Positions 1-9,837 are shown, counted from the first letter of the stretch. The stretch is 64,000 nucleotides of DNA from Metamycoplasma phocicerebrale (GCF_003383595.3 NZ_CP033058.2:558001-622000); one strand, 5' to 3'. Numbers and translations: made by a program. Notes: a model not told the origin generated them from the sequence alone.

Positions 1-342
1 CTTGTAGCTTCAATCCTTCGCGGGAAAAATAAACCAACATTTACTCCAAATGTTGATATGGGCGACAATGTAGTTGTTATTAATGCTAAAGATGTTCTTT
101 TAACAGCTAAAAAAGATGAAAAGAAAATTTATTACCACCACACTGGGTATCCAGGTGGTTTAAAACAAATTACAGCAGCTCAATTAAGAGCTAAAAAACC
201 ACAAGCTCTTGTAGAAAAAGCAGTTAGAGGTATGTTGCCTCATACAACCTTAGGCCGTAAACAATTTAAAAACTTATTTGTATATGCTGATGCAAATCAC
301 AAGCAAGAAGCACAAAAACCAACATTAATCGAGGTTAAATAA
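1..342 (+). CDS. rplM: 50S ribosomal protein L13 (C-terminal part)
   Basis: L13 is an early-assembling 23S rRNA-binding protein of the large subunit. The reading frame is open from base 1, so the gene begins left of the window and 113 residues are visible. The stretch [21 protein letters not shown] followed by INA is the conserved L13 core, and the C-terminal [20 protein letters not shown] is also typical. It is followed after one base by rpsI, the usual rplM-rpsI operon. Confidence 0.97.
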   Translation, partial: LVASILRGKNKPTFTPNVDMGDNVVVINAKDVLLTAKKDEKKIYYHHTGYPGGLKQITAAQLRAKKPQALVEKAVRGMLPHTTLGRKQFKNLFVYADANHKQEAQKPTLIEVK

Positions 343-343
343 T

Positions 344-742
344 ATGGCAGATAAAATTAGATATAATGGTCTAGGACGTCGTAAATCATCTGTTGCTAGA
401 GTTTATTTAGTTCCAGGTAAGGGAAATTTCTTAATAAATGGTAAGGTAGCAAAAGATTACTTAAATTCTGATATTTTATTAAAAGATGCTTTAAGCCCTT
501 TTGCTATTACAGAAACAACAAATCAATTTGATGTTTTTGCAAATGTTAATGGTGGGGGCCTTACAGGTCAAGCTGGAGCCATCAGATTAGGTATTGCAAG
601 AAGCTTGTTAGAAGCTTCGAATAATGAATACCGCAACAAACTAAAAGATGCTGGTTTCTTAACAAGAGATGCCCGTGTTAAAGAACGTAAAAAATTTGGT
701 TTGAGAAAAGCCAGAAGATCAAGACAATTTTCAAAACGTTAA
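344..742 (+). CDS. rpsI: 30S ribosomal protein S9
   Basis: S9 is a small-subunit head protein whose C-terminal tail reaches the P-site tRNA. The 132-residue product has the family opening [14 protein letters not shown], the central [19 protein letters not shown] and the basic tail ending RRSRQFSKR, in which the final KR is conserved. It starts one base after the rplM stop and must be cotranscribed with it. No U-rich terminator follows; the tRNA-Ile promoter begins 10 bases further on. Confidence 0.98.
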   Translation: MADKIRYNGLGRRKSSVARVYLVPGKGNFLINGKVAKDYLNSDILLKDALSPFAITETTNQFDVFANVNGGGLTGQAGAIRLGIARSLLEASNNEYRNKLKDAGFLTRDARVKERKKFGLRKARRSRQFSKR

Positions 743-750
743 TTTTATTG

Positions 751-759
751 TGGTATACT
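751..759 (+). promoter_or_regulatory. Extended -10 promoter for tRNA-Ile
   Basis: TGG followed by TATACT is a consensus extended -10 element. It places the transcription start near 766, about 19 bases before the mature tRNA. Seen in sequence; its use is inferred. Confidence 0.6.
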
Positions 760-784
760 TATATGGGTTTTTAACCCATTATAT

Positions 785-861
785 GCGAGCATAGCTCAGC
801 TGGTTAGAGCACACGACTGATAATCGTGAGGTCGATGGTTCAAGTCCATTTGTTCGCACCA
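785..861 (+). tRNA. tRNA-Ile (GAT anticodon)
   Basis: A cloverleaf folds with acceptor stem GCGAGCA (785-791) pairing with TGTTCGC (851-857), discriminator A and an encoded CCA (859-861). The anticodon stem CACGA/TCGTG encloses loop CTGATAA, giving anticodon GAT (819-821), which reads AUC and AUU. The D-loop (AGCTCAGCTGGTTAGAGC) and T-loop (GGTTCAAGTCC) are normal. Confidence 0.97.
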
Positions 862-879
862 TTTCAAGAAATTGATCAT

Positions 880-908
880 AACATGCAATTTAAGCATGTT
901 TTTTATTT
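880..908 (+). terminator. Rho-independent terminator after tRNA-Ile
   Basis: AACATGC (880-886) pairs with GCATGTT (894-900) around a 7-base loop and is followed directly by TTTTATTTTT. Confidence 0.8.
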
Positions 909-914
909 TTAATG

Positions 915-969
915 TATAATATTCTTGAATATTATTTATTCCTTGGTAATAATTACGATTATTGCTAGG
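915..969 (+). promoter_or_regulatory. rpsO promoter and leader
   Basis: TATAAT at 915-920 is a -10 box. The leader of roughly 60 bases contains an imperfect inverted repeat (CCTTGGTAATAAT at 941-953 against ATTATTGCTAGG at 958-969) just before the GAAAGGA ribosome-binding site at 974-980. S15 represses its own mRNA in several bacteria through leader structures, so this hairpin is a candidate for such control; that role is inferred. Confidence 0.45.
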
Positions 970-987
970 TTATGAAAGGATTTTATT

Positions 988-1254
988 ATGGTATCAAAAG
1001 AAAGAAAAATAGAATTAGTAAAACAATTTGGTAGAAACGATAAAGATACAGGATATTTACCAGTACAAATCGCTATATTAACTGAAGATATTGAATCATT
1101 AAAAAAACACTTCAATGTTAATAAAAAAGATTTACACTCAATGCGTGGTTTTATGGCAAAAGTTAACCATAGAAAAGCATTATTAAATCACTTAAAATTG
1201 GAAAACTATTCATTATACCAAGAAACCATTAAAGCTTTAAATATAAGAAAATAG
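988..1254 (+). CDS. rpsO: 30S ribosomal protein S15
   Basis: S15 binds 16S rRNA helices 20-22 and nucleates the central domain of the small subunit. The 88-residue length is exactly the family's, with the conserved [19 protein letters not shown], the [15 protein letters not shown] loop and the RKALLNHLK helix. The ATG follows GAAAGGA with normal spacing. The gene is monocistronic, with its own promoter upstream and a hairpin terminator downstream. Confidence 0.98.
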   Translation: MVSKERKIELVKQFGRNDKDTGYLPVQIAILTEDIESLKKHFNVNKKDLHSMRGFMAKVNHRKALLNHLKLENYSLYQETIKALNIRK

Positions 1255-1268
1255 CTTTAAATATTTGC

Positions 1269-1293
1269 GCCCTATAAAAAGGGCATTTTTTTT
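1269..1293 (+). terminator. Terminator after rpsO
   Basis: GCCC (1269-1272) pairs with GGGC (1281-1284) around an A-rich loop and is followed by a run of T residues. Confidence 0.75.
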
Positions 1294-1421
1294 ATTTTAA
1301 TTAATAAAAATTATTGCTAAAAAAATAATTAGAATTTAGAATAAAAATAACTTTTATATCTTATGTTTAGTAATTTTTATATTAAAGTGAGTTTATCATT
1401 AAAGCAAAAAACTTAATAATG

Positions 1422-1427
1422 TATAAT
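1422..1427 (+). promoter_or_regulatory. -10 box of the SF1 helicase gene
   Basis: TATAAT lies 34 bases before the chosen ATG. An ATG at 1419 overlaps this box and is therefore unlikely to be the start; AAAAAGGGG at 1446-1454 supports the ATG at 1461. Confidence 0.55.
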
Positions 1428-1460
1428 ATAGATTATTATAAATTTAAAAAGGGGCTAAAA

Positions 1461-4400
1461 ATGAAACAAATATTCGTTCCAGATTCAACATCTATAAAAA
1501 AAATAGATTTAAAAAAACTTCACTCATCTAAATATTTAAAATTAGTTAATAATTTGTTGGATATAAAAAGTCGCGGAGACAATGCTACTTTTTTTAAGAC
1601 ATCCAATTTAAGTCTAGATCTTAAAAAATTAATTGGAATTAAAAATTTACGTTATATTTTTAAAAACCAAAATTTTAAAATAAGTTTAAAAAATTCTTTC
1701 GATTCCAAAACACTGCAAGAATTAAAACACATACGCAATGTTGATAATTTTATTCAATGAGCAAAAGAATATGATTATTCTATATCTCCGAAAATGCATG
1801 ATAATTTAAATTTAAATCCAGATAGATGATTACCTATTTATAAAAATAAAATTATTGATCAAAATAGTGATTTTATTAAAACCTGAAAAACTAATGCTAA
1901 AAGAGTAGAAGAAATATATGCAGAAACAAGTATATGACCTCTATTTATAGGTACTTTATTTATAAGATATAGAAAAGATGACGTTTATTTATATGCTCCT
2001 TTCATTTTAAAATCAGCAAAAATAACTTTTTCGGGAAATTCAGTTTATTTAGAAAACGCTGATCAAAATATTATTATTAATGAAAAAATTAAATACTTAA
2101 TTGAACAACATAGCGATAATAAATTGCCAATTTTAGTCAATGGTGAAGAAATAACAATTTCAGAAGCATTAGAAAGCATTAAAAATATTAAAGAATTAAA
2201 TTTTACAAACGAATATGACGAAAATATATTTTTTGAAAGTTTAATAGAATGCTCAAAAAATGATTTTCAAAATGACGGTAGTTTTGAATTATTGCCTGGT
2301 ACTACTCTATTTGAAGTTAATCCCGGTGGAACAAAATTGCGTAAGGCTATGATTAATTTAATATTAGCCGATAAGATTGATAATTTAATTCGTATAGATG
2401 ACTTGCGAGATTACAGTAAAGAGGCATATGAAAAAGCTTTAGAAAAGAGTAATATAGCAAGAGTTACTGCTTCTGATTTTAGCCAAGAAAAAGCAATAGT
2501 TGGAACTTTAAATAATTCTTCAATAATAATAGGTCCCCCGGGAACGGGCAAATCGCAAACAATTGCAAATATATTAATAAATATTGCCAAAAATAATAAA
2601 AAAGCTTTATTTATTTCGCAAAAAAAAGTGGCTTTAGATGTTGTTTTAAAGCGTTTAAATAAATATCAAAATATGATGTTCCAATTTTCAGAATCAGCTA
2701 AAATTAACCAAACAGAGAAGGAATATTTTTATAAGCCTATAATAGAATACTTTAAACAAATAAATGTTGCTTATAAATATAATGATCTAAACAATTATAA
2801 TTCTAGTTTTTTCTCTAAAAATGAGTTTAATTATTTAAATGCCAAATCTGAATTAGGAGAAATATTTTCAAGAGATTTAAAAGCATATAATGGTATAAAA
2901 AATAGAGGAATGGTAGTTCAAAATATTAATAATTTTGCTCATTTTTATAAGTTATATAACAAGATGGAGTCTAAAAACGATTTTTTGAAAATTTTCAAGA
3001 ATTATAAAAAAGTTTCTCGTAGAAAAATAGCTATGGAATTAGGTTATTTAAAACCAAATGCATCCATTTTTAAAAGCCCAAGTCTTAAATTTATAAGAAT
3101 TTATAATAACGCTAAAAATGCTATTAAATTTTATAATGCAAAATTATCTCGTTACGATATAGAAGATTTAGTACAATTATCCAACTTTATTCGTTTAAAT
3201 TCTTTTATTGAATTTGATGATAAAGAAAAAGATTATACAAAATATTGAGATTTTAAGAAATTAGATAATACAACACCTGAAATGTTAGAAATGATATATG
3301 AAAATTCTGCCTATTTAGCTAAAGAACGCTTAGATTCATATCGTCAAAATGGAGAAAAAGAACGTCAAAAGCTAAATAGATTTTTAGGAAGATTAGAAAG
3401 AAAAATAACTCCTCCCTATATTATTACTTCTTTATTTTCAGATATTATTAAGCGTGTTTACAATATATATGTAGGAACACCCGAAATATTAGGAAATTTT
3501 GTGGATTTTGAAAAAGATCATTTTGATTATGTTATCTTTGATGAAGCTAGTCAAATTTATATTGAGAAAGCTATACCATTTATTTCTATAGCTGATAAAG
3601 TCATAGTGGCTGGTGATAGTCAACAAATGCAACCTTCAAATTGATTTAGCACACGTGATGAGACTGAAGATGAATATAGTGACGAAGAAATTACCTCATT
3701 ATTAGATTGAGCTATTAATAATCATTTACCTAAATATGTATTAGAAATGAATTATCGTTCCAATTCATCTGAGCTAGTTTTATTTTCAAGCAAAGAATTT
3801 TATGATTCTTCTTTAAAAGGGTTGGATAGTTATGGCAAGAAAGAAAAAACTAGTGTTGAAGTTGTTGATGTAGATGGTGAATGAATAGATAATAAAAATG
3901 AAATTGAATGCGCAAAAATGATTAGTATTTGTGAAAAAAATTTAAAAAAATATAATTCAATTATTCTTTTAGCATTTAATCGCAAGCAACAAGATTACAT
4001 TCGTGAACAAATAGCTTTATTATCTCCTAAGATTTTTGAAGTTTTGGAAGATAAGGTTATATTAAGAAATATAGAAAATATTCAAGGTGATGAAGCGGAA
4101 TTAGTTATAGCTTCAGTTGGTTATACATCTAAAACCTCATTGCATTCTACTTACATAGGCTCTAAAAAAGGTAGAAATGCCTTAAATGTTGCTATAACAA
4201 GAGCAAAAGATAAAATGATTGTAATTAAAAGTATAAAAACTAATGAAATAGATCCTAAAAATGAGAATTTAATGACTTTTAAACGTTGATTAAATTACAT
4301 TCAATTAAAATCTGATAAACAAAAACTATATATTAGTGATTCAATAAATACAAACAATAATGATCGTTCTGATAAAACGCAATTTATTTTTGAAATTCAA

Positions 4401-4691
4401 GCTTGATTAAACGAACAAAGTTTTGCTAATGATATTAAAATAGAGTTAAACTATTGTGTTGGTTCATATAACATAGATATGGCTATTTTGGACAATAGAA
4501 ATAATTTTATTGTTGGTTTAAATATAGATGATTCTTCTAATGATGTAGATTTAGATACTTTTATTCAAAAAAGAATTAAAACAGATTTTATGTCTGTAAA
4601 AGGATATCCGATTTATAGAATATCTAGTTTTAGATTTAATGATAATAAACCTTCTATGTTTAAATTTATAAACACTTTAATTAATAAATAG
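1461..4691 (+). CDS. Superfamily 1 (UPF1/DNA2-like) helicase with C-terminal nuclease-like domain
   Basis: A 1076-residue protein, readable as one frame only if TGA is Trp. SF1 helicase motifs appear in order: Walker A GPPGTGKSQT (about 358-367), Walker B VIFDEASQ (about 691-698), motif III AGDSQQMQPSNW, motif IV MNYRSN, motif V NIQGDEAELVIAS and motif VI NVAITRAKDKM. The last 100 residues resemble the PD-(D/E)XK 'MTES_1575' nuclease domain found at the end of DUF4011-type helicases, with YNIDMAILD in place of the usual VDVAVVD, but GLNIDDS replaces the expected GIECDGA, so the catalytic Glu appears lost. Such proteins use ATP to translocate on DNA or RNA, and the cellular role in mycoplasmas is not known. 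It has its own promoter and terminator. Confidence 0.85.
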
Positions 4692-4701
4692 TTTTTAATA
4701 G

Positions 4702-4732
4702 TCTAATCTTACTAAGATTAGATTATTTTTTA
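4702..4732 (+). terminator. Terminator after helicase gene
   Basis: TCTAATCTTA (4702-4711) and TAAGATTAGA (4713-4722) form a near-perfect stem followed by TTATTTTTT. The trmL -10 box begins directly after it. Confidence 0.8.
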
Positions 4733-4748
4733 ATATAATATATAAATT

Positions 4749-5276
4749 ATGATTAACATTATTTTATATCAACCAGAAATAAGTCCCAATACAGCAAATA
4801 TAATTAGAACTTCTTTTGCTGCTAAGGCTAAATTGCATATTATTAAACCAATAGCTTTCGATTTGCATCCTCACTGATTAAAAAGAAAGGCGGCAGGTCA
4901 TTTTCTAAGTGAAATTCAGCATGAAGTTCATAATAGTTATGATGATTTTATAAAAAAATATCCAGATAAAAATATTTTTTATGTAACTCGTTATGGATTG
5001 CATAATTACTCAGAAATTAATTACAATGAAATACTAAAAAATAATAATGAAATTTGGATTATGTTTGGAACTGAAAGCACTGGTATACCTAAAAGAATAA
5101 TGCAAAACAAAATTGAAAATTGCTTAAGAATACCAATGAATGAAAAGTGTAGAAGTTTAAATTTGGCTAATTCAGTTGCAATTGTACTATATGAAGTTTT
5201 AAGACAAAATGATTTTAAAGACTTATCATTATATGAAGTACAAAAAGGAAAAGATTTTATTTTAAAAAAAGATTAA
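4749..5276 (+). CDS. trmL: tRNA (cytidine(34)-2'-O)-methyltransferase, SPOUT family
   Basis: TrmL methylates the ribose of the wobble base of certain tRNA-Leu species using S-adenosylmethionine. The 175-residue product begins INIILYQPEISPNTANIIR, the typical TrmL opening, and carries the SPOUT knot motifs FGTESTGIP and RIPMNEKCRSLNLANSVAIVLYEVLRQ. The length is normal. The ATG lies 9 bases after a TATAAT (4734-4739), so the mRNA has almost no leader. rbgA follows after 15 bases with a good ribosome-binding site. Confidence 0.92.
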
Positions 5277-5291
5277 TAAAAAAGGACACTT

Positions 5292-6134
5292 ATGATTCAT
5301 TGATTTCCTGGTCACATGGCCAAACAATTTAGATTATTGCAAGAAAAGCAAAAGCTTTTCGATCTTTTTATTGTTGTCCTTGATGCAAGAATACCACTAA
5401 GTTCCTTTAATGAAGAAATATATAAAATTATTAATAATAAACCTATTTTATTTGTTTTTAATAAAGCAGATAAAACAAATATCCAATTATTAAAAAAATT
5501 CATATCTAGATATGAAAAACGTGGACAAGTAATAATAACAAATTTAAAAAAGCGTGACAGTTATAATAAAATCAACAATGCTTTGAATAAGGAATATTTA
5601 AAATTTAAGGCAAAAAATGATGCCAAAAATAAATTAACTCCTCCTTTAAAATGTGTGGTTTTGGGTGTTCCCAATGTTGGAAAAAGCACATTAATAAATA
5701 CAATGTCTAAAACAAAATCGGCAAAAGTGGGTTCTACGGCTGGTGTTACTAGATCTGAGCAATGAATTAACTGTAAAAACTATATGTTGCTAGACACTCC
5801 GGGACTATTGATGCCTAAAATTGAAAATGAAGAAATAGGAGCAAAATTAGCATTAGTCGGATCTATTAGACAAGAAGCTATACCTTTAAATGAATTAATA
5901 ATTACTTTATATCGTTTAATGACAAAATATTATCCTCAAAAATTAATAGATATCAATTTAGAACCAGCAATAGAGGAAGACAATATTTATCAAAATTTAA
6001 CTAAACTTGCACAAAATAATAATTTTTTAATAAAAAATGGGGTGTATGATATTAACAAAGCAATTAATTTATTAATAAATTATTTTAAAAACATAGATAA
6101 TGTAATTTTTGATTTAATAGAAGAAGGTAAATAA
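5292..6134 (+). CDS. rbgA: Ribosome biogenesis GTPase RbgA/YlqF
   Basis: RbgA is a circularly permuted GTPase required for late 50S assembly. The 280-residue protein starts IHWFPGHMAKQ, the family signature. The motif order is permuted: G4 NKAD comes first, then G1 GVPNVGKSTLIN, a switch region GSTAGVTRSEQW and G3 DTPGLL. The C-terminal helical RNA-binding tail is present. Its stop is 1 base from the next start, so it is cotranscribed with trmL and the SGNH-like gene. Confidence 0.95.
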
Positions 6135-6135
6135 A

Positions 6136-8295
6136 ATGGAAAAAAATACTAATCAAAAAATAAAAATTAATTATTTAGCTTTAGGCGATTCCTTTGTGGC
6201 TGGTTATAATTCTAAAATAGGTTTTAATACTAATGGATATATGAATGATAATGGCCAAATTATTGGATTAGGTTATCCTTCGTCTTTAGCTTGTTTAATT
6301 AAGCAAAACCCAAACTATGAATTAAATAGTTTTTATAATTTAGGTGTTGTTTGTGGCTCTATTGATTTTTTAACTTCTCTTTTTTCTAATAATAAAAAAG
6401 ATTTAAAACAAAATAACAATAAAATAGATTTACTGCAATCACTAGATTGATATTCGCCAAATCCATTTAAAAACCATTTTTCAAAATATTTTAATGAATG
6501 AAATATTAATAACAATAATTTTGAAATTTATAGTAAAAAAATAAAAGAAGCTAATTTAATTACTTTGACAGCAGGTTTATATGATTTTTTAGCTTTATTG
6601 CCATATCATGAATTTACTTTGCTTCATAAATTAACAGGAGATACAAGAGATGCAAAATTAGAAGAAATTCAAAAAGAAATATCAATTTTAGCAATTAAAG
6701 TAGAATCAAAATTATTTAATTTAATTAGCACTATCAAAAATATTAATTCAAAAGCTAAAATTGTTTTAACTAATTATGCAGGTTTATTAATTCATTTAAA
6801 AGAAGCAATAAATACATTTGTAAATGTTACAAGATTAAATAAATTTAACTTATATAAATATATTGAAAATAAGTTAAATAATGCAATAATGAATACAGCT
6901 AAAAAATATTCTGTGGAATATATTAATGTAAACGATGAGGATTTTTGAGATAATAATAAATTTTATTTAAGCGAAAATATTTTGTCTATATATCCAACTG
7001 AAAAAGGATATAAAAAAATAGGATATGATATTTATTCAAAACTTTTATTAAATAAAAAAACATTTGAAGATGATTTAAATGTTAATTCTTTTGAAAAAAA
7101 ATATATTTTAAATAAAGATTATTGATTGAGTAATTTTGATAAATATTCTTCTTTAAAAAATGATCAAGAAAATTTAGAATTATTTAAAAATACTTATGGC
7201 AAAAATAAAAATGAACATATTTATATATATAACAAAAGAGAGCAAAATAATTCTAATTATTTAGATTCAAAAATAAATTTTTCAAATTTTAGTTCTTTAT
7301 TTATTAGATATAGTAAAGCACCAATTAGTGCAACTCTTAAAAGAATTATTTTAGAAAAATTTGCTTTTGCTGAAAAAAAATATGAAATAGTAAATAAAAT
7401 TATTGATTTTTTAAATAATGAAAAACGTTCAAAAGAGTTTGCTCTAACTTTATTAAAAGATGGAAAAATTGATAATATTCTTTTTATATTAGAAAAAGAA
7501 TTATCAAAAAAATCTATTTTAGAGTCTAGAGGCATTACTTTTAGTGATATGAAAAAAGAGTTTAACAATATAATTGTAAATCAACAAAATATGGTTTATG
7601 ATGTTCTTAAATACTTTTTTAGTTCAGGATTAATTAATGAATCAAGAGAAGAGATAAAAGAAATTTTTGAAGTAGGTATTAAAGAAAGCTTAAATACAGA
7701 TTTATTAAGTTATTTATTTAATTTTAAAAACAACAAAAAATTTCAAAAAGTAAGAGAATATTTATCTAGCTTAAGTTCATTTAAAGAATTTGTAGATTTT
7801 TTAGTGGAATCTTTAATTAATTATTCGGATATATATGTTAAATTAAATACTTTTGATGAATTTTGATCGTCATTTATAATTAAAAATAAGTATAATTTAT
7901 TATTTTTATTTGATAAAATGTTTTTAGAAATATCTGATGAAAATAAATTCGATAATACAGTAGATTTTGTTGTTCAAACAATCCAAAGTTCTATTAGACT
8001 TCAACGTTTTGATGCAAAAGATTATAAAAATTTAAAAAACTCTATTATAAGTATTTTTAACATTATTAAAAATAATCCTAAATATTTAAACAATATCTTT
8101 TTAAGAATTTTAGATAAAATTAAATCAATATCATTATATGGTTTAGTATTTAAAAATAAAAAAAATTTGCAAAAGCAAAGAAAAATGAAATGAATCAAAA
8201 TAATTTCTTTAAATAATTTCTTTATAGTGGGTTTAAAAGTGGCAAAACATTTGTTAACTATTCAATCTATTATTTCTAAAAATAAATTGGAATAA
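6136..8295 (+). CDS. Large SGNH/GDSL hydrolase-like protein, catalytic motifs degenerate
   Basis: A 719-residue protein. The N-terminal block LALGDSFVAGY (Ser19) is the GDSL block I of SGNH esterases/lipases, and the fold continues with YNLGVVCGSIDFL (block II position). The block III position reads TAGLYDF instead of GxND, and block V reads SIYPTEKGY (Tyr286) instead of DxxHPTxxGY, so the oxyanion Asn and the catalytic His are missing. The C-terminal 430 residues are Lys/Asn/Phe-rich, helical and not recognised. There is no signal peptide or membrane segment, so it is probably cytoplasmic. It may be a pseudoenzyme or have a rearranged active site. Confidence 0.7.
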
Positions 8296-8332
8296 ATAAA
8301 CAACCCCGCAAAATACAGGGTTGTTTATTTTT
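8294..8332. terminator. Bidirectional terminator
   Basis: AAATAAACAACCC (8294-8306) pairs with GGGTTGTTTATTT (8318-8330), a 13-base perfect stem, with U-rich tracts on both strands. It separates the convergent SGNH-like gene and the DUF4231-like cluster. Confidence 0.85.
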
Positions 8333-8338
8333 GTATAA

Positions 8339-8746
8339 TTAATTATTATCCTTACTAATATCATATATTTCATTAGCTAATTTACTTGTTTTTACCGAAT
8401 TAGGATCTTCTATATACTTGTTTTTTAAATTAATAAGATTTTCTAGTTTTATATTATTTTCTTCTTTATTGGTTTTAAAATCAAAAAACAACATTATAGA
8501 TTGAATAAATGCTATTAAAGCAGCTAAAATTGCTATAAATAAAAATATTGTTTTTAATGTTAGATCATTATTCCACCTAATTGCAAACAGGTTTAAAATA
8601 ATTTGCAAAGATGAAATAATCATAATAATTAAACTAATAAAAATATAAAAGAATCTTGAAATAATATATTTTTTTCTGTATTTTTTAGAAGTTTCTTCAT
8701 GTTTTTTTAAAATTTCTATTTGTTTTTCTTTATTTTGTTGTTCCAT
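8339..8746 (-). CDS. Small 2-TM membrane protein, DUF4231/SLATT-like (copy 3)
   Basis: A 135-residue protein. The ATG at 8746 is preceded by AAGGGAG with good spacing; a TTG two codons upstream is less likely. A charged N-terminus rich in Lys/Glu leads to two hydrophobic segments, FFYIFISLIIMIISSLQIIL and IFLFIAILAALIAFIQSIML, then a charged C-terminal helix LENLINLKNKYIEDPN. The two-TM-plus-helix plan and the neighbouring paralogs match the DUF4231/SLATT class, whose members elsewhere are thought to be pore-forming effectors. Function here is unknown. It is the last gene of a three-gene leftward operon. Confidence 0.6.
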   Translation of the reverse strand: MEQQNKEKQIEILKKHEETSKKYRKKYIISRFFYIFISLIIMIISSLQIILNLFAIRWNNDLTLKTIFLFIAILAALIAFIQSIMLFFDFKTNKEENNIKLENLINLKNKYIEDPNSVKTSKLANEIYDISKDNN

Positions 8747-8820
8747 AGACAACTCCCTTATAATCTAGATCACATATTTCACATACTTTTTTGTATAAAT
8801 TTAAATCTCTTATACTTTCT

Positions 8821-9183
8821 CTATAGATACCTATTTTTTTCTTTAAACAAAAACTTTTCTATTCTTATTTTTTCCAGTCTTGCTTTATATTGAATAATTC
8901 TTTTCTTTAAGGTAAAAAATGACATTATACTTGTTAAAAAAGATGTTATAGCAGTAATACCAGAAGTTATTAATAAATAATTTTGAAAATCTTTAGCTCA
9001 TTTAAAATCGTAAAATAATTGTATAGAACTAAAAATAGATAAAATCATAGCTACTGTAAGAATAGCAACATTAAAAATACCAAATCAAAAATTTCAAAAA
9101 GCATATTTAATTTTTAAAGTCTTTTCTAAATTATCAACATATTCAACTAAAAAATTATTAGTTTTTTTCTTATTTTTAGTCAT
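8821..9183 (-). CDS. Small 2-TM membrane protein, DUF4231/SLATT-like (copy 2), probably frameshifted
   Basis: The frame from ATG 9183 encodes 120 residues with two membrane segments (FGIFNVAILTVAMILSIF and LITSGITAITSFLTSIMSFF) and ends at TAG 8821-8823. Just before the stop is an A7 run on the coding strand (8834-8840). Removing one A continues the frame through GIYRESIRDLNLYKKVCEI to a stop at 8730-8732, restoring the C-terminal helix seen in both flanking paralogs and overlapping the next start as is usual in operons. It is therefore a truncated, phase-variable or wrongly sequenced gene. It starts 8 bases inside the end of the upstream paralog. Confidence 0.6.
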
Positions 9184-9703
9184 TATTTTCCCCTTGCAAA
9201 GTTTTTAAAAAAGCTTTTTTTAATTTTTCACTAGCTGAAATATCTATAATTTTTATTATTTGTTTTAAATTTTCTTCATAGTCTCTTTCAGTAAAGTTTT
9301 TATCATAAATATATAAATTTTTAATATATTCTAACGATTTATAAATTCTTTTATAAGTATAAGTTTTGGACAAAATTTTATATATGGATTGAGCTACAAC
9401 AAACATAAATAATAATAAAGTAAAAAAAGCAACAATTATAGATGTTGTTATTGATGATTTAAATGCATTATATAAATTTATATTTCCTTTTGATTCAGCA
9501 AGTTTTATTTGCCCAAGAACTAAGGCGTATATTGCTAAACCCACTATTGCTAAGTTTAATAAAAATATTAAAGTTCCTAATAAGATTTGAAAAATAGTTA
9601 TAAATTTAATTTTCTTTTTTATTCTAATCGCTTCTTCATCAAAATATAAAATTAAATTTTTATTTAACTCTTTATTATCTATTATTTTTGTATTTTCATT
9701 CAT
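9176..9703 (-). CDS. Small 2-TM membrane protein, DUF4231/SLATT-like (copy 1)
   Basis: A 175-residue protein: charged N-terminus, a first membrane segment FQILLGTLIFLLNLAIVGLA, a second SIIVAFFTLLLFMFVVAQ, and a helical C-terminus YKRIYKSLEYIKNLYIYDK. It has the same plan as the two downstream proteins. The ATG lies only 6 bases from a TATAAT (9710-9715 on this strand), which predicts a leaderless transcript covering all three genes. The family assignment is from architecture only. Confidence 0.6.
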   Translation of the reverse strand: MNENTKIIDNKELNKNLILYFDEEAIRIKKKIKFITIFQILLGTLIFLLNLAIVGLAIYALVLGQIKLAESKGNINLYNAFKSSITTSIIVAFFTLLLFMFVVAQSIYKILSKTYTYKRIYKSLEYIKNLYIYDKNFTERDYEENLKQIIKIIDISASEKLKKAFLKTLQGENND

Positions 9704-9709
9704 TGCTTA

Positions 9710-9715
9710 ATTATA
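9710..9715 (-). promoter_or_regulatory. -10 box of the DUF4231-like operon (leaderless)
   Basis: TATAAT on the minus strand, 6 bases before ATG 9703. Transcription would begin at or next to the A of the ATG. Confidence 0.55.
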
Positions 9716-9784
9716 CAAATTTTATTTTAATATTAACAATAATTATTTTTTTATACATTTATGTATAAATTTAAAAAAATCAAA

Positions 9785-9822
9785 ATAAAAAACACCAAGA
9801 TAATTTAAACGAAATCTTGATG
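9785..9822 (-). terminator. Terminator after ffh
   Basis: On the minus strand a stem forms between the ATCAAGAT-type arm near 9813-9822 and ATCTTGGTG near 9793-9802, with one G-U pair, and is followed by a U-rich tract TTTTTTATTTT. Confidence 0.7.
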
Positions 9823-9837
9823 CTCTTTTATTTTTTT

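Noticed and set aside
1461-4691. Apparent break-up of the helicase and many other genes by in-frame TGA
   Set aside because: Conserved motifs continue across each TGA, and a tRNA-Trp(UCA) is present, so these are Trp codons and not pseudogene lesions.
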